NCBI GenBank assembly: GCA_977006965.1
Contig: OZ345365.1
Span: 310,001-374,000, forward strand
Source: Phymatolithon calcareum
Taxonomy: Eukaryota > Rhodophyta > Florideophyceae > Hapalidiales
Length of the DNA: 64,000 nucleotides
Reading direction: 5' to 3'
This document shows positions 10,598-21,559 of this stretch, piece by piece; the first letter of the stretch is position 1; each line of letters starts with the position of its first letter. The notes below the pieces were generated by a model. The model did not search any database and was not told the DNA's origin. It saw only the letters and a program-made list of their open reading frames with translations. Made by a program: the position numbers and the translations under genes.

Positions 10598-10708
10598 TAG
10601 AACATTTCTTTTGCTCTGCAGCAGTTGTTGATCTGCGGATCGTTCTGAAACTCGACGACGGTCGCAATTTGACGCCGCAATCTGGGGGTCTCGATAGTCC
10701 AAGGTGGC

Positions 10709-11887
10709 CTACGACAACATCACGGCTGTGTCCCCACTAGCCCAATTCAGGTAGAGCCGGATGCGGAGCACATACTTGTGGGTGTGAACCAGTCGCGTTG
10801 TAATCTTCGCATTGAGACTTGTTCCACTGTCGTCGTCCCCTGCGACGAATTCCATTTCGCCATTCACCTCTTCGAATAACACCATCACTGCGTCGGAGTT
10901 GCCGAAAGTCTGGATCGTGTATTTGTCGGAGCGATCGACTTCAATAGCAAAGTTGCTTTGCTCGCCGGGGCCAATCGACATTTTCTCCAAGATGGACGGC
11001 TCCAGCTTCTTATACTTGGCCTTGTTGAGCGGCGGGTAGAACTTGCGTGCTTCCGCCTTGTCGATGTCGGTAAGTCCGTCAGAGGGCCGAAGGCCTTTGT
11101 TATACTGGGCAGGCTCGGTGATCATCCCCGCCCCAAAGCCGTAGTGCATGATCGAATTGGGGTCCCAGTTCGAGCCCGCAACTTCCTGCGGAGACAGTTT
11201 GCGAAGGATGTTTTGGAACGTTCTTTCGCGGGACCAGTTGTTCGGCGGGCCGCCATACGTGCGATACACGGCCTCTTCGTCCCACACGATCCCCGAAAAC
11301 GGATTTTGATGCTCGTGCTTGAACCCTAGGGTATGGCCAATTTCGTGGATCGGGGTGTCCACTCCGCCGCCACGCGGGTCTTGGGTCAGGTCCCACCCGA
11401 AATTCATCGTCCGCTCCAGTCGGCCTGGAATGTCTACCACGTCCCTGCCCACATAAGACCATGAGCCGTCGCCTCTCAAGAAGCCAATGCGGACCTGGGC
11501 GACGTTGATGTCAGTGACTTCCTCGAATTCGATCCCGATGCCTACATCCTCCCACGCCTTAAAAGCCGCTCGGACGAGGTTCTCGTTGCTCGGCACGCCT
11601 TTGAACGGGCCACTGTCGAACATGTAATACTTGAGCTTTGTGCCGTTGACCCATTTCTTTCCGATGAGGCGAATCAGCCCCTCTCGGTAGCTCGACACAC
11701 CAGGCGCGAGCGGCCGCTCGGGAACCTCGGGCAACGTGCACGAGCCCAGCCCGAAATCGTTGCTGAAGGACGGCCCATCCGCACTTTTAGGTGGGACGCC
11801 GCCACCTTTGCTGGCCAACTCAACTTTCTCGACGCGATTCAAGATCGTTTTCAATTGATCATGAATTGATTGCGATTTATCAGCCAT
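10709..11887 (-). CDS. Astacin-like zinc metalloprotease, left-arm copy
   Basis: A 392-residue intronless protein. The zinc site HEIGHTLGFKHE (H181, E182, H185, H191) and the Met-turn SIMHY (245-249) are the astacin (M12A) signature; the catalytic domain spans about 72-285. Residues 287-392 look like a beta-rich C-terminal domain. Residues 1-35 look helical and there is no signal peptide, unlike animal astacins, which are secreted with a propeptide. It should cleave peptide bonds; the substrate is unknown. The start is chosen at the ATG shared with the other copy; the frame extends 36 codons further here but meets ATG-TAA in the right arm. It differs from the right copy at residues 22, 92, 176 and 384. 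Composition and form suggest a bacterial origin. Confidence 0.9.
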   Translation of the reverse strand: MADKSQSIHDQLKTILNRVEKVELASKGGGVPPKSADGPSFSNDFGLGSCTLPEVPERPLAPGVSSYREGLIRLIGKKWVNGTKLKYYMFDSGPFKGVPSNENLVRAAFKAWEDVGIGIEFEEVTDINVAQVRIGFLRGDGSWSYVGRDVVDIPGRLERTMNFGWDLTQDPRGGGVDTPIHEIGHTLGFKHEHQNPFSGIVWDEEAVYRTYGGPPNNWSRERTFQNILRKLSPQEVAGSNWDPNSIMHYGFGAGMITEPAQYNKGLRPSDGLTDIDKAEARKFYPPLNKAKYKKLEPSILEKMSIGPGEQSNFAIEVDRSDKYTIQTFGNSDAVMVLFEEVNGEMEFVAGDDDSGTSLNAKITTRLVHTHKYVLRIRLYLNWASGDTAVMLS

Positions 11888-11893
11888 TTTAAA

Positions 11894-11899
11894 CTCCTT
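11894..11899 (-). promoter_or_regulatory. Shine-Dalgarno-like AAGGAG before the left protease
   Basis: On the minus strand AAGGAG sits six bases before the ATG, ideal spacing for bacterial translation. Eukaryotic ribosomes do not use it, so if not chance it is a fossil of a bacterial donor. The same motif and spacing are kept in the other arm. Confidence 0.55.
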
Positions 11900-12167
11900 T
11901 GCAACAGGTGGAATTTGAAATGTCGTTCTTGATCGCGTAAGGTGACTGAGAGAGGTTAAACGAGGAGTTGGCGGACTGTTTTCTGCCCTTTGCATATAGC
12001 TATTCTACATCAAGATGGTTCTTATAATCCTTTTCGAGTTGCCTAAAAGTAGCTAGGGTAAAATGAGATCTGCGCAGGGAATAGGCCATATAAAAGAACA
12101 ATAAAATACTTCACGGATCATTCCTATTCTATATGTGCGTATCTTATACCACTCGCAACCTATATTA

Positions 12168-13761
12168 ATCTCTTTTAAGTCAAGCCAGGAAAATCATCGA
12201 CTCAGCTCTAGATGCATACATACGCGAGAACTATCGCTTCAATAAGGTTCAGCTGGGTTTTCGGAAAGACAGAAGCACTTATCTCGCTATACTCCGGGCA
12301 AAAAGTTCAATGAAAAAGGGCCATCCGTTCATGGCAGTTCTTGACCTATCCGCAGCATACGATAGTGTGCCCAGGGATATCCTCATGAAGAGGCTGAAGC
12401 AGAAACTTCCCCAAGAGATAGCAAGGATGGTTGCGTACCTGTTAAAACCATCGTGGGTCACATCAGCTGGAGACGAGACAGAAACGTGGTGTATCATCGA
12501 CCGAGGAGTACCTCAAGGTTCCCCGCTTAGTCCATGCCTATACAATATATTCATGGACACATTCGCAGAAGCCGTCTCCAAGACAGACAGGAACGTTTCA
12601 GAAAGTCCTGTGCAATTGTTCGCAGATGATGTCCAGCTTCAAGCGAAGACAGGACGAGGAATGCAGAAACTTCTTGATATAGCGACCAGTTGGGCAAGCG
12701 AAAATGGCATGAAATGGAACACAAAACCAGGAAAAAGCGAAGTTCTTAAGTACAAAGGACTTCAGAAGCACACGTTTTACTTGGCAGGACGAGAACTATA
12801 TCAAGCCTGGAGACTCTCGTATCTTGGGGTAAGCATGAATAACAAGGGTGTTACGGATGACACGGCCATAGCAAGAGTTCGAAATGCTGCAGGATGCATA
12901 CATAAGCTGCGGGAGCTTGGAGTGAATGTTCGAGGATTCAAACCGGAGACATGCATCAGGATCTTTAAGTCGCTAATTATCCCGAAATGGGAGTATGCGT
13001 TACACGTTACTCCAATGACAAATCGATTGCTCTCGGCAATCGAGTCGGCAGAGGGCTTGTTCTACAAAAATGTTTTCGGAAAGTATGCCGAACACCGCCG
13101 GGACCGAATGCGAGTTCTGTGCCGGCTGGGACCACCAAAGATGAGGAGACGTCATCAAGCAGAAAGGTTTGCATTAAGCCTGGTAAGGCAGAAAAAGCGC
13201 CTTGAAGAAACAGAAGAGTACGTTGGAAGAGATGAGGACGTAAAGGAAGCAATGAAGGATATTGAATATCTCAAGATGTATGAAGACTTGCGACAAGCCC
13301 TTCAGAAAGCCCAGGAGGGATCTGTCACGAAGAAGACGAGGAGAGAAGAAACAATTAAGGTATGGGAAAAGGAAGAAGAAGGCAGGTCAATGAAGATTCC
13401 TATTGAAGGCAAGCTACCAGGGATCCTTTACATAGGAGAAAGAACAACACGTTTAAGGTGCCTAAGGTTGACATTCAACCGAGCACCCCTTTGGAGGAAA
13501 TCAGTGTTGGGTGCGTACTGTGGGATTACCGCGGTGGTCGAACTAGTCGCCTTACAACGTACTGTAGCGTCATCGAAGATGAGCACAGAAATTGAGTTTG
13601 AGTGCAAGAGACTTACAGGAGCTCTTGTTGGGAGAGAATTACGAATCAAGAACGTTTTGAGCAGCCAGATGACTATAGCGTAGAGATTATGCAAGAGCTG
13701 CCCCGTTACTCCAAGGTGAGGCTTTGGGAGCTCTCAAAAAATAAAATCATCAAATATCCCC
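12168..13761 (+). mobile_element. LINE B insertion, 5'-truncated, left arm only
   Basis: Flanked by an 11-bp target duplication AACCTATATTA (12157-12167 and 13762-13772). The right arm at about 21265-21290 shows the unbroken site. It carries the RT and C-terminal parts of LINE B and ends in the B tail ATCATCAAATATCCCC. Insertion followed palindrome formation. Confidence 0.93.
12169..13683 (+). pseudogene. LINE B reverse transcriptase, truncated at its 5' end
   Basis: Open from the truncation point for about 504 codons with no stop. RT motifs in order: GFRKDRST (about 12252), LDLSAAYDSVPRD (12340-12380), RGVPQGSPLSPCLYN (12502-12546) and the catalytic FADDVQLQA (12619-12645). The C-terminal part holds YLGVSMNNKGVTDD and a basic helical region RHQAERFALSLVRQKKR, then RAPLWRKSVLGAY. 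There is no RNase H. The endonuclease is lost by 5' truncation. The intact frame suggests recent insertion. It gives the reference C-terminus for the many LINE B scraps in the window. Confidence 0.9.
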
Positions 13762-14361
13762 AACCTATATTATTGATTCAAAACGCATTCGGTGCGAGTA
13801 CAATCCTAAGTAAAAACAAGAAACGTAGCTAGGGTAAAATGAGATCTCCGCAAGGAATAGTGCTAACTATTGCGCAACTTCAATATGAACCTAATTTTGC
13901 AATCAGAAAAGATTTAATTCTATCAATTTGCAAGTGATATGTCTCGAGAATCCCGCCCTTGACAAACGGTCTTTTGGATCGACAAGTAGGGCATATAAAA
14001 GAGCAGTAAACCCCCCATGGATCATTCCTATACTATATGTACGTATTGGTTTTAAAAGCATTCGGTGCGAGTACATTCCTGAGTAAGAACAAAAACATAG
14101 CTAGGGTAAAATGAGATCTCCGCAAGGAGTAGTGTTAACTATCGCACAACATCAATTATGACTCTAATTTTTCAGTCAGAAAAAGTTTAATTCTATCAAT
14201 TTGTAAGTGATATATCTCGAGAATCCCGCTCTTCACAAACGGTCTTTTGGATCGACAAATAGGGCACATAACAGAACAGTAAAGCACTCCATGTATCATT
14301 CCTATCCTAAATGTAGGTATGTTATACCACCCGCAGCCTATATGTATGTGTGTTACACTAC

Positions 14362-14518
14362 CCTTTCCCTGGAAGGGATTGGTAACTTTTTAATAAAAAT
14401 CTACCTTTCTTCTTCTTCTTCCCTGGAAGGGATACAGCGCATTTCAAAGCTGCTCTAGTGTCGGCGTGCGCCGGCGTTGAGGGCTTCTAAAATAAAAAAA
14501 CCTACAATTCCCCCCTCC
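14362..14518 (+). mobile_element. LINE A tail with a nested LINE D tail
   Basis: The outer LINE A scrap is flanked by TGTTACACTAC (14351-14361 and 14519-14529) and ends GGGCTTCTAAAATAAAAA to CAATTCCCCCC. Inside it, 40 bp at 14379-14418 end in CTT repeats and are flanked by TTCCCTGGAAGGGA (14365-14378 and 14419-14432). Both duplications are exact. This is a clean case of nested insertion. Confidence 0.88.
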
Positions 14519-14529
14519 TGTTACACTAC

Positions 14530-15275
14530 ACGCAAGTACGATATGCTGAAAAGGAACGACGAGAAGGAACCCATGTATTCAAATGAAGTGCCCAAAAGCA
14601 GACACAACCATGAATGGAAGTACACGAGGAAAGATATCGCCAAGATGAAGACCAGTGAGCCGATTGGTGAAGCTGTAAAACATATCCAAGCAAACAATTC
14701 TTCGCAAACACTTCATTTATATATCCGGCACTGGAAGGAGACGGCCTAGAATCGAAGCGGAAAAGGAAGATTCCATACGACAAGACAAGAGAATTTCCAG
14801 CAATCCTCAAGTTCCCCAAGGTGAAACAAAGGCAACTCGCTCTGCAATATGCCTGTGGAAGATTCCCGCAGGTGTCAACAACAAGTACGGCCGACGAATT
14901 CGGCACCAGAGCCAGAGAGCATATGGAAATCCTTGAACGCACGCTAGCAGGGTACGACCTAGAAGTAGAAAAACGACTAGAAGCAGAAAAGGCTCTAGAT
15001 GAGCTCTTACTATTTAGCAAGACACTTATAGAACGCATGGAGAACGAAGAAGGCCTGTATTGATTTGTAGGAGGCAAGGCATAAAGTGTTCGAGTGCACT
15101 CACCAACAATCCCGTAGAGGATTGAGACAGGATTACTTTTGAATCCTGAGTTTCCCCGTCCTCCATTCCGGTGGGCGTTTCGTGAGCTGCACAAAGGTAG
15201 GTAGCATCAGAGGAAGCCTCGCCCATATCTTCGGAAGTCTGCGGGGCTTTTAAATAAACCTGAATTGAAAAAAAC
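14530..15275 (+). mobile_element. LINE F 3' end
   Basis: Encodes a LINE C-terminus with broken frame (RQLALQYACGRFPQVST, then HMEILERTLAGYDLE and ALDELLLFSKTLIERMENE ending near 15062). The 3' UTR passes through CTTCGGAAGTC and GGGGCTTTTAAATAAACC to a short A-rich end. Related copies lie at 34790-35188, 40180-40515, 46592-46705 and 58448-59010. Confidence 0.75.
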
Positions 15276-16079
15276 TGCCCCGCAACTGGAGCGAAAACCT
15301 CCCAGGTGAGACTTATGTATACCAGGCCACTGAGAAGCAGTTCGTCTCCCTCGCGTCGGCGGATTCTCACTGACAGCGGGCAACGCATCAGCCACACCTG
15401 TGTGGTGTGTGGAAAGTTGTCATAAGGTTGCTGCCTATTTGTCCCTTCTGTCTGGACCGTTTCTGATATCTGTGAGCTCCTGTTCACCGTCATCGTCATC
15501 TACTTATGATAGCTTCCACTCCTGCGACAGCTTCCGAGTCTGTGTTCCAGGCGTGTGTGTTTTGTGCCAAAGGTGACTGCAATTGGGGATTTTTTCTTGT
15601 TAATATCTACAGATACCCAGATTGTCTTGCTGGCGAGCACCACAATATCCGCAACTTCTTGTACCGCTTCTATATGTGCGCGAAATTTGGCCGTCTTCGA
15701 AAAGGCGTCCAAGGGCGTATACCAGAAAGACTTCGTGCACCAATAATCTTCGATACGTCACAGCATGATGAACGACATTCCCAGCTCTAGGCCTAGATAC
15801 GCTTCCATATCGAACCTCGAAAGCTATTGCAGTAAACGCATCGACGTGTTCGTCATATCATTAAGATTCGCTATCTCTTCTTCCGAAAAAAGATGGCAAA
15901 ATAAGCCAAAGCTGCCAATTTCTGAGAATGCAGTTCAAATTCTTTCTCTTGGAGTAAAACCAAGCCACTCAGACACTGTATGCTGTCCACATATACATCA
16001 ACATCACACCCAGGTAGACCTTGTAGCCTTTCATGTGGAACTTTGTAAGGATCATGATCTCCCTGAGCTTGTTTTCTTT
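15276..16079. other. No recognised gene in the palindrome spacer
   Basis: Moderate GC. Short ORFs on both strands overlap one another and show no domain. Nothing repeated elsewhere in the window was noticed. Confidence 0.5.
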
Positions 16080-16200
16080 AATTTGAGATTTATTAAATGC
16101 CCTCAGAAATACTCATGACACTGCAAGAGAGATGCGTTTCAGTTGCTACCTTGTAGCTTCGATCATCTATTCAAACCCGTGTAAGCAGACAGTGTCTCCA
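16080..16200 (-). mobile_element. LINE E 3' tail
   Basis: Reads on the minus strand toward GAGGGCATTTAATAAATC. The same stretch occurs at 36697, 41528 and, on the plus strand, near 34320-34398. Confidence 0.65.
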
Positions 16201-16224
16201 ACAGGATCACTTCCGTGACGATGG

Positions 16225-17097
16225 GGGGGGAGGGGAGAAATTGTAGGTTTTTGTTTAGAAGCCCTCAACGCCGTCGCACGCCGACACCAGAGCAGCTTCG
16301 CATTGCGCTGTAACCCTTCCAGGGAAGACTGCAGCATATCGCTTACATCATCACACCATCATCTCCTCTTGCATCTCGCTTTCTAGAATCATTAATTTGT
16401 CCATCGCTTGTTTGAATTCCTCTTATGTTCTATCATTCATCTGTGGTTGCGTTAGGTTGAGTTGAAGGGTTTCCAGCAGCATTGCTGCCAGTTCGTCGTA
16501 GTTGTCGATATATCCCGAAGGATTTCGCGGAGGGAAGCGGCCGAAAAACCATTTGACTCCCCGAAGTCTGTGTTTTCTCGACTTGATTTGGACTACGGGG
16601 TTTGGATTCTCGCTCATATCCACGGCGATTTTACGTTTTTTGGCCTTCTCCGTCTCGCCCCTTGCCCAATAGATTCGCAGTTTCTCATCCTTGTGGGTGA
16701 CCTTTCCTTCCACAGCCCTCTTCGCTGGGACTTTCAACAGTTCGTGCTCTTCGAGGTATCTAATATCCCTCTGTGCCTGTGCTAAGTCCTCATCCTTGCC
16801 CTCGAACTTCTTCCTCCTCTCGAGGTTCCGATTTGCATGCAGGAGTCGCAGCGCAAAGTGTTCTCCTAATATCTTGTGCCTCAGCTCTGGTGGTGTGATT
16901 CTGCATAGCGTTCGCATTCGATCATTATTCCGCTTAGCAAAATGGCCAAATATTAGGGAGCAGTACAATCATTCTATCTGATCCTCATGCGCTTGAATGG
17001 ACTTCGAACACGGCGTTAGGTGCTGTGCGTATTCCCATCGACATTGGAGCAGGGCCTTATATATGGATATGAATTTTGTCCTCGTCAGTCCTTGAGC
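16225..17097 (-). mobile_element. LINE A insertion, 5'-truncated
   Basis: Flanked by a 12-bp duplication CCGTGACGATGG (about 16213-16224 and 17098-17109). On the minus strand it encodes the LINE A C-terminus in two pieces: GLTRTKFISIYKALLQCRWEYAQHLTP, then SLIFGHFAKRNNDRMRTLCRI to FGRFPPRNPSGYIDNYDELA. It ends in the C-rich A tail at 16225-16260. Confidence 0.9.
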
Positions 17098-17109
17098 CCG
17101 TGACGATGG

Positions 17110-18420
17110 TAAGAACGGACAACTTTGCGGGAACCCTCTCTCTGTCGAGTGCAACGAACACAAGCGCGAGCCTTCTTGGACGGAGAGAAATAAGCTTGTC
17201 GATATCCGCACATACGCCTACACGACGCTTTCGGTACGAACGAAGAGATGGACTAGAAGAAGGGAAAGGGTGAAAAGAACGATGTCGTCCTTGAAGCGGC
17301 GACCTTGTCTCGTCCTTTCAATTTGGAGCGAGTACACGAAAAGGGGCAAAGGGGAGCTTGAGCGCGATTGTCGCTGTACTGGCTTGCACGAGGATACGGT
17401 TGCGCTGAAGAAGTTTGGGAAGAGCTCCGATTCCACGTAGTCGAAGGGATTGTCAGGCGAACATGCGCTTGCTCGATGCAATCGGTCGAGTCGAAGTTCG
17501 AAGAACTCCCACCTTTCTTTACTCAGAGGAAGGAACTAGCTCTCTTGTATGCTACAACCGACTCGAAAAACAGCGCATAGATACAAGAGACACGAGAGAG
17601 CCGATAGCATTATTGCAAAACAGATCATCTACTATGAACACCATGAGTATCACGATCCGATTTGTGCGGCGTACAGTCGCCAGAGGAAAAGGCATCCGAA
17701 TTCGGGCAGCTGTATAACAGCGGGCGGGACAGTTTTCTTCATTTGGTGCGCAGAAACTGTAACCCCCAGTGATTTACACGCAATGGAATCGCAGCAGTTG
17801 AGTCTTTGGATATTGCTTGGGCTCTGCGACCCGAAAAAGGAAAATGCATGTTACCAAGCGCGGTATCTATATCACGGGTTTAGATTTGAAAGACTAGTAA
17901 CATTAGACTACATAGCACTTTGCACGTTTCATGCACTGCCGTCTGTGTCCTGGTGGGCGATATACACGTAATCGGTCGGCTAGCCAAAAGTGCATAAATA
18001 CCAAGGCAGAGTGCACGCGTAGGGAAATAAAAGGTACCAGTTATCAACAGAGTGATGGTCCCTAAGGTAGAGCAAAGTGGATTCGTTTACAAGACGGAAC
18101 CCCCGAGTGCCTTTTCTGCCTTCTCGACGCTCCTCGCCGGGGGCGTCCCCTTGCAACAAATCGGTGGGTCCTGCGCTGCACGCGGCTGCGTGCATTACAA
18201 AAACGGAAGATCTTGACTGGGACAAGGGAAAGAGCAGGCTCTCAGGTTCAACAGCAATAAGAATTCGATGACCCACTTCAGTGAGCGCTTGTTTGGTGTT
18301 TTCCTAAAGCAAGAAGGGACTCCTTCAAATAAAACCTATTTATCTAATAAGGGGAGCCGAAGCGTTTTCTAGCGTTCTATTTGTCTCATTTGTTTGATTC
18401 TCAATTGGCATTCAGTTCGT
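17110..18420. other. Spacer sequence, partly homologous to 28935-29205
   Basis: Bases 17345-17580 resemble 28935-29205, sharing GTCGAAGGGA, AAGGAACTAGCT and the following 40 bases. This indicates another duplication between the spacer and the outer side of the right arm. No protein domain was seen. Confidence 0.45.
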
Positions 18421-19700
18421 GCTCTTACCAGGGGAATGTTAGAAGGGGGACAAAAGCAGGCGAGATGTCATACTGTACCGAATTTTAATGATAAGCCTAT
18501 GTGGCGTCCGTATGAAGCAGAGAAGACAGGTCGAAATGTATCATAAACGTAGCCGATTGATAGAAAAAATTCAGCTTACAGCTCGCGTACATTATGGACC
18601 ATAATGTAGCGAAGCCTCTCGTTGCAGGATTCGCATTCTGGAGAAAACTAAGAGAGAAGTAGGTTTTCGAGTTCTGCCTGTGCGCTGTGCACAAAATGTG
18701 CACAGCTCACGCCCGTGGCTTTCCTGATTTTTGAAAGTTGCCCGCGAAAATTATAGATGTAGCCGTTGTGCGCTGGACGGATTTAACAAATGCAGCGGAA
18801 GACTTGGAGGTGTGGCTGGCGTCTTTTGTCGTGTCTAATAGCGATGGACGCGAGCGGAACGTTCTCGGAGGCGAGTACCTTGTCTGGCGAGCTCGGGCTT
18901 CAATCAGCCGTGCGTTCCGGGCTGGAACAAGCGCGCTCATCCGTTGATGGTCCTCTCTTGCGAGTAGTGCTCGCATGATCCACTTCTGCGAAATATAACC
19001 TATCGCTTGCGGCCACGTTGCCATAATCTAATCAGCTAATCTTTGCCGGAATATGGAAACAGGGGTGCTGTATGATACTCTGCAGCTCATGATGAGCTGA
19101 AGCGTGCACCAATGTGATATTCATCTTTTACCTGCTCAGGTCCAGGGTCATAATGGGACTAGAAAGAGATCAGTGGAGATTCTTGGTTGCTGCAGTCACT
19201 TTTAAAATAGGTTCCTGCAATTCAATTTATGGTCGTCCACTGTGACTCACTTGTCGCGAAACCACCACTGCTCTTTGACGTGCAATTGGCTCAATAACGA
19301 GTAGTGTGCTGTAGAAGGAAATTTAGCGCCCTGCTATTAGAGGCCTTGTGGTCCTCACAATGAGAACAGCAAGTTTAACTATCATCAAAAACTCGATGTT
19401 CATACTTTTTTCAAAGCAAATTCTCCTGTTGATGCACGTCAGGATAAACATGAACATCGTTTATTGGGTTTGTGAGCTAGCAAGTGCATATAACGATTTG
19501 AAACTAGTTCGTCTCGAAACGAAAACGAGGACGCAGGGATGCATCCCTGAAAACGAGTCGCAGTGGATCGCTGTCATTGTCCGGGGATATAAGAGGTGCA
19601 GTGCCTTAAGGTGCCAAGTAGCATTGGCATATCTCGCTTTACAGCACCGAAACTCCCTATAGCTGCTTCCAGCACAGTCTTCACTCAGGCGGTGCTTAAG
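18421..19700. other. No recognised gene
   Basis: A 35-base stretch at about 18428-18462 (CAGGGGAATGTTAGAAGGGG then GACAAAAGCAG) recurs at about 63870-63905. ORFs at 18707-19024 on both strands overlap in antisense and show no domain. Nothing else is supported. Confidence 0.5.
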
Positions 19701-19712
19701 AGGGACACGTTC

Positions 19713-19800
19713 CACCTGTGGTATAGTGGTTAAAGTGCGGCACTTTACCAACGCATCTGGTGACGCTAGACTGTCAGCAGACGCGTTGGTAACTTTTACC
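19713..19800 (+). mobile_element. tRNA-like start of a possible family D short element
   Basis: GTGGTATAGTGGTTAAAGTG resembles a Pol III A box of Asp/Glu-type tRNAs. It is followed by the family D body GACGCGTTGGTAACTTTT. No B box or cloverleaf was found, so this is not a functional tRNA. It may be a SINE with a tRNA head and LINE D body. Confidence 0.25.
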
Positions 19801-19855
19801 CTTTCACATCCACGGCGAAATCAAGAAAAATGTGGTTTAGCGATTGGAGGTTGCC

Positions 19856-20188
19856 TCTTCTACAAGTACGTGTTTGGAAAGTGCGCTGAACATTAGAGAA
19901 AACGGATGCGTGTGTTGTGCCGACTCTCCAGCCCGAGGATGAGGAGAGCACACCAGACTGCAAGGTTCGCTAGGAGTCTAGTCAGACGCAAAAAGTACTT
20001 GGAGGATGCAGATGAATACCAAGGAAGAGAACAGGATCTGGCCGATGCAACGAAGGATATTGAGAATGTCAGAGAAGAGGAGGACTCCAAAGAAGCACTG
20101 AAACAAGCGGAAGACGATAAGGTGTCGAAGAAGCACCCAATAGAGGACACAGTTGAAGAACGGATGTCACAAAAAGAAGGGCCGGAAG
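19856..20188 (+). mobile_element. LINE B C-terminal fragment at the inner palindrome edge
   Basis: Encodes VFGKCAEH, a stop, then RMRVLCRLSSPRMRRAHQTARFARSLVRRKKYLED and a charged helical stretch, closely like 29510-29760. It has no LINE tail: it ends abruptly near 20188, where right-arm homology begins. The palindrome junction therefore cut through this LINE. Confidence 0.75.
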
Positions 20189-20267
20189 ATATATCATTTA
20201 CAAATTGATAGAATTAAACTTTTTCTGACTGAAAAATTAGATTCACAATTGATGTTGTGCGATAGTT

Positions 20268-20517
20268 TGTTTGTTTGTTTGTTTATTGCAGGTTATTCGA
20301 ATTACACAAAGTGTACATTATTCAACATCTAGGGGTCCTCTAAATGTTCCTGATATGGATCCATTCCTGGTACTCGCGTATCTGCTTCGCGCTAGTACTG
20401 CTGCACACCACTCCACGGCGACATCCGTGTGCCCTTTGCGGAACGTTAATTCAACTCTTGCTTGTGACAGGACTCGAACCGGCGACCTCAACATTCCTGC
20501 CTGTATCATACCGAAAT
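20268..20517 (-). mobile_element. tRNA-derived SINE, right arm only
   Basis: The minus strand has a perfect Pol III B box GGTTCGAGTCC (20470-20480). An A-box-like GGTATGATACAGG lies upstream of it, followed by a 150-bp body and the end TGCAATAAACAAACAAACAA. The flanking duplication is ATAGTT (20262-20267 and 20518-20523). The left arm at about 14145-14155 has the empty site. The 3' end resembles the LINE C tail, so LINE C probably mobilises it. A truncated copy is at 30727-30897. Confidence 0.85.
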
Positions 20518-20539
20518 ATAGTTAACTCTACTCCTTGCG

Positions 20540-21395
20540 GACATCTCATTTTACCCTAGCAACGCTTTTTGTTCATACATAGGATTGTACTCGCACCGAA
20601 TGCGTTTAAAACCAATACGTACATATAGGATAGAAATGATCTATGGGGGATTTACTGTTCTTTTATATGCCCTACTTGTCGATCCAAAAGACCGTTTGTC
20701 AAGGGCGGGATTCTCGAGACATATCACTTGCAAATTGATAAAATTAAATCTTTTCTGATTGCAAAATTAGGTTCATATTGAAGTTGCGCAATAGTTAGCA
20801 CTATTCCTTGCGGAGATCTCATTTTACCCTAGCTACGTTTCTTGTTTTTACTTAGGATTGTACTCGCACCCAATGCGTTTTGAATCAATAATATAGGTTG
20901 CTCCTTGCGGACATTGCGGACATCTCATTTTACCCTAGCAACGTTTTTTGTTCTTACATAGGATTGTACTCGCACCGAATGCGTTTAAAACCAATACGTA
21001 CATATAGGATAGAAATGATCCATGGGGGGTTTACTGTTCTTTTATATGCCCTACTTGTCGATCCAAAAGACCGTTTGTCAAGGGCGGGATTCTCGAGACA
21101 TATCACTTGCAAATTGATAGAATTAAATCTTTTCTGATTGCAAAATTAGGTTCATATTGAAGTTGCGCAATAGTTAGCACTATTCCTTGCGGAGATCTCA
21201 TTTTACCCTAGCTACGTTTCTTGTTTTTACTTAGGATTGTACTCGCACCAAATGCGTTTTGAATCAATAATATAGGTTGCGAGTGGTATAAGATACGCAC
21301 ATATAGAATATGAATGATCCGTGAAGTATTTTATTGTTCTTTTATATGGCCTATTCCCTGCGCAGATCTCATTTTACCCTAGCTACTTTTTTGTG
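20540..21395. repeat. Tandem ~270-bp units, right arm
   Basis: ATCTCATTTTACCCTAG recurs at about 20543, 20815, 20923, 21196 and 21365, with the same TATA-like and GCGAGTACA motifs as the left arm in reverse complement. Unit number differs between arms (five markers against three), so units were gained or lost after duplication. Unit lengths vary because some are internally deleted. Confidence 0.8.
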
Positions 21396-21547
21396 CTTAC
21401 TTAGGCCACTCGAAAATGATTATAAGAACCATCTTGATGTAGAATAGCTAAATGTAAAGGGCAGCAAACGGTCCGCCAACTCCTCGTTTAACCTCTCTCA
21501 GTCACCTTACGCGATTAAGAACGACATTTCTAATTCCACCTGTTGCA

Positions 21548-21553
21548 AAGGAG
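21548..21553 (+). promoter_or_regulatory. Shine-Dalgarno-like AAGGAG before the right protease
   Basis: AAGGAG is followed by six bases (TTTATA) and the ATG at 21560. It decides the start, because the only upstream in-frame ATG is followed directly by TAA in this arm. Confidence 0.55.
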
Positions 21554-21559
21554 TTTATA

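Larger units (their letters stand above)
1..14218. repeat. Left arm of a large inverted repeat
   Basis: The reverse complement of 20189-28668 matches this stretch in the same order: hypothetical ORF, repeat-protein gene, element P, LINE scrap, metalloprotease and tandem units. Homology is present at base 1, so the outer end lies outside the window. The inner end is near 14218, where homology to the right arm stops at 20189. Two insertions found only here are Copia (2586-7532) and a LINE (12168-13761); both have target duplications, and the right arm shows the uninterrupted sites. By eye, non-genic parts differ by a few percent with indels. Confidence 0.92.
12053..14340. repeat. Tandem ~270-bp units, left arm, interrupted by a LINE
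   Basis: Units start at 12053, about 13829 and about 14100, each with CTAGGGTAAAATGAGAT. They then carry a CATATAAAAGAACAG-like TATA motif, CATTCCTAT..ATATGTACGTAT and GCATTCGGTGCGAGTACA. The first unit is split by the LINE at 12168-13761. The right arm has five markers of the same unit at 20542-21382. The TATA-like motif faces the palindrome centre, away from the protease. These may be promoter-like or simple satellite units. Confidence 0.75.

Noticed and set aside
11888-11995. 36-codon N-terminal extension of the left protease
   Set aside because: In the right arm the matching ATG is followed directly by TAA, and the AAGGAG spacing favours the inner ATG in both copies.
18707-19024. Overlapping ORFs on both strands
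   Set aside because: Mutually antisense, with no domain and no copy elsewhere to test conservation.
19713-19790. Functional tRNA gene
   Set aside because: Only an A-box-like string is present. No B box, acceptor stem or cloverleaf could be drawn.
12053-21395. Interstitial telomere repeats from ACCCTAG strings
   Set aside because: The string occurs once per 270-bp unit, not in tandem hexamers or pentamers.
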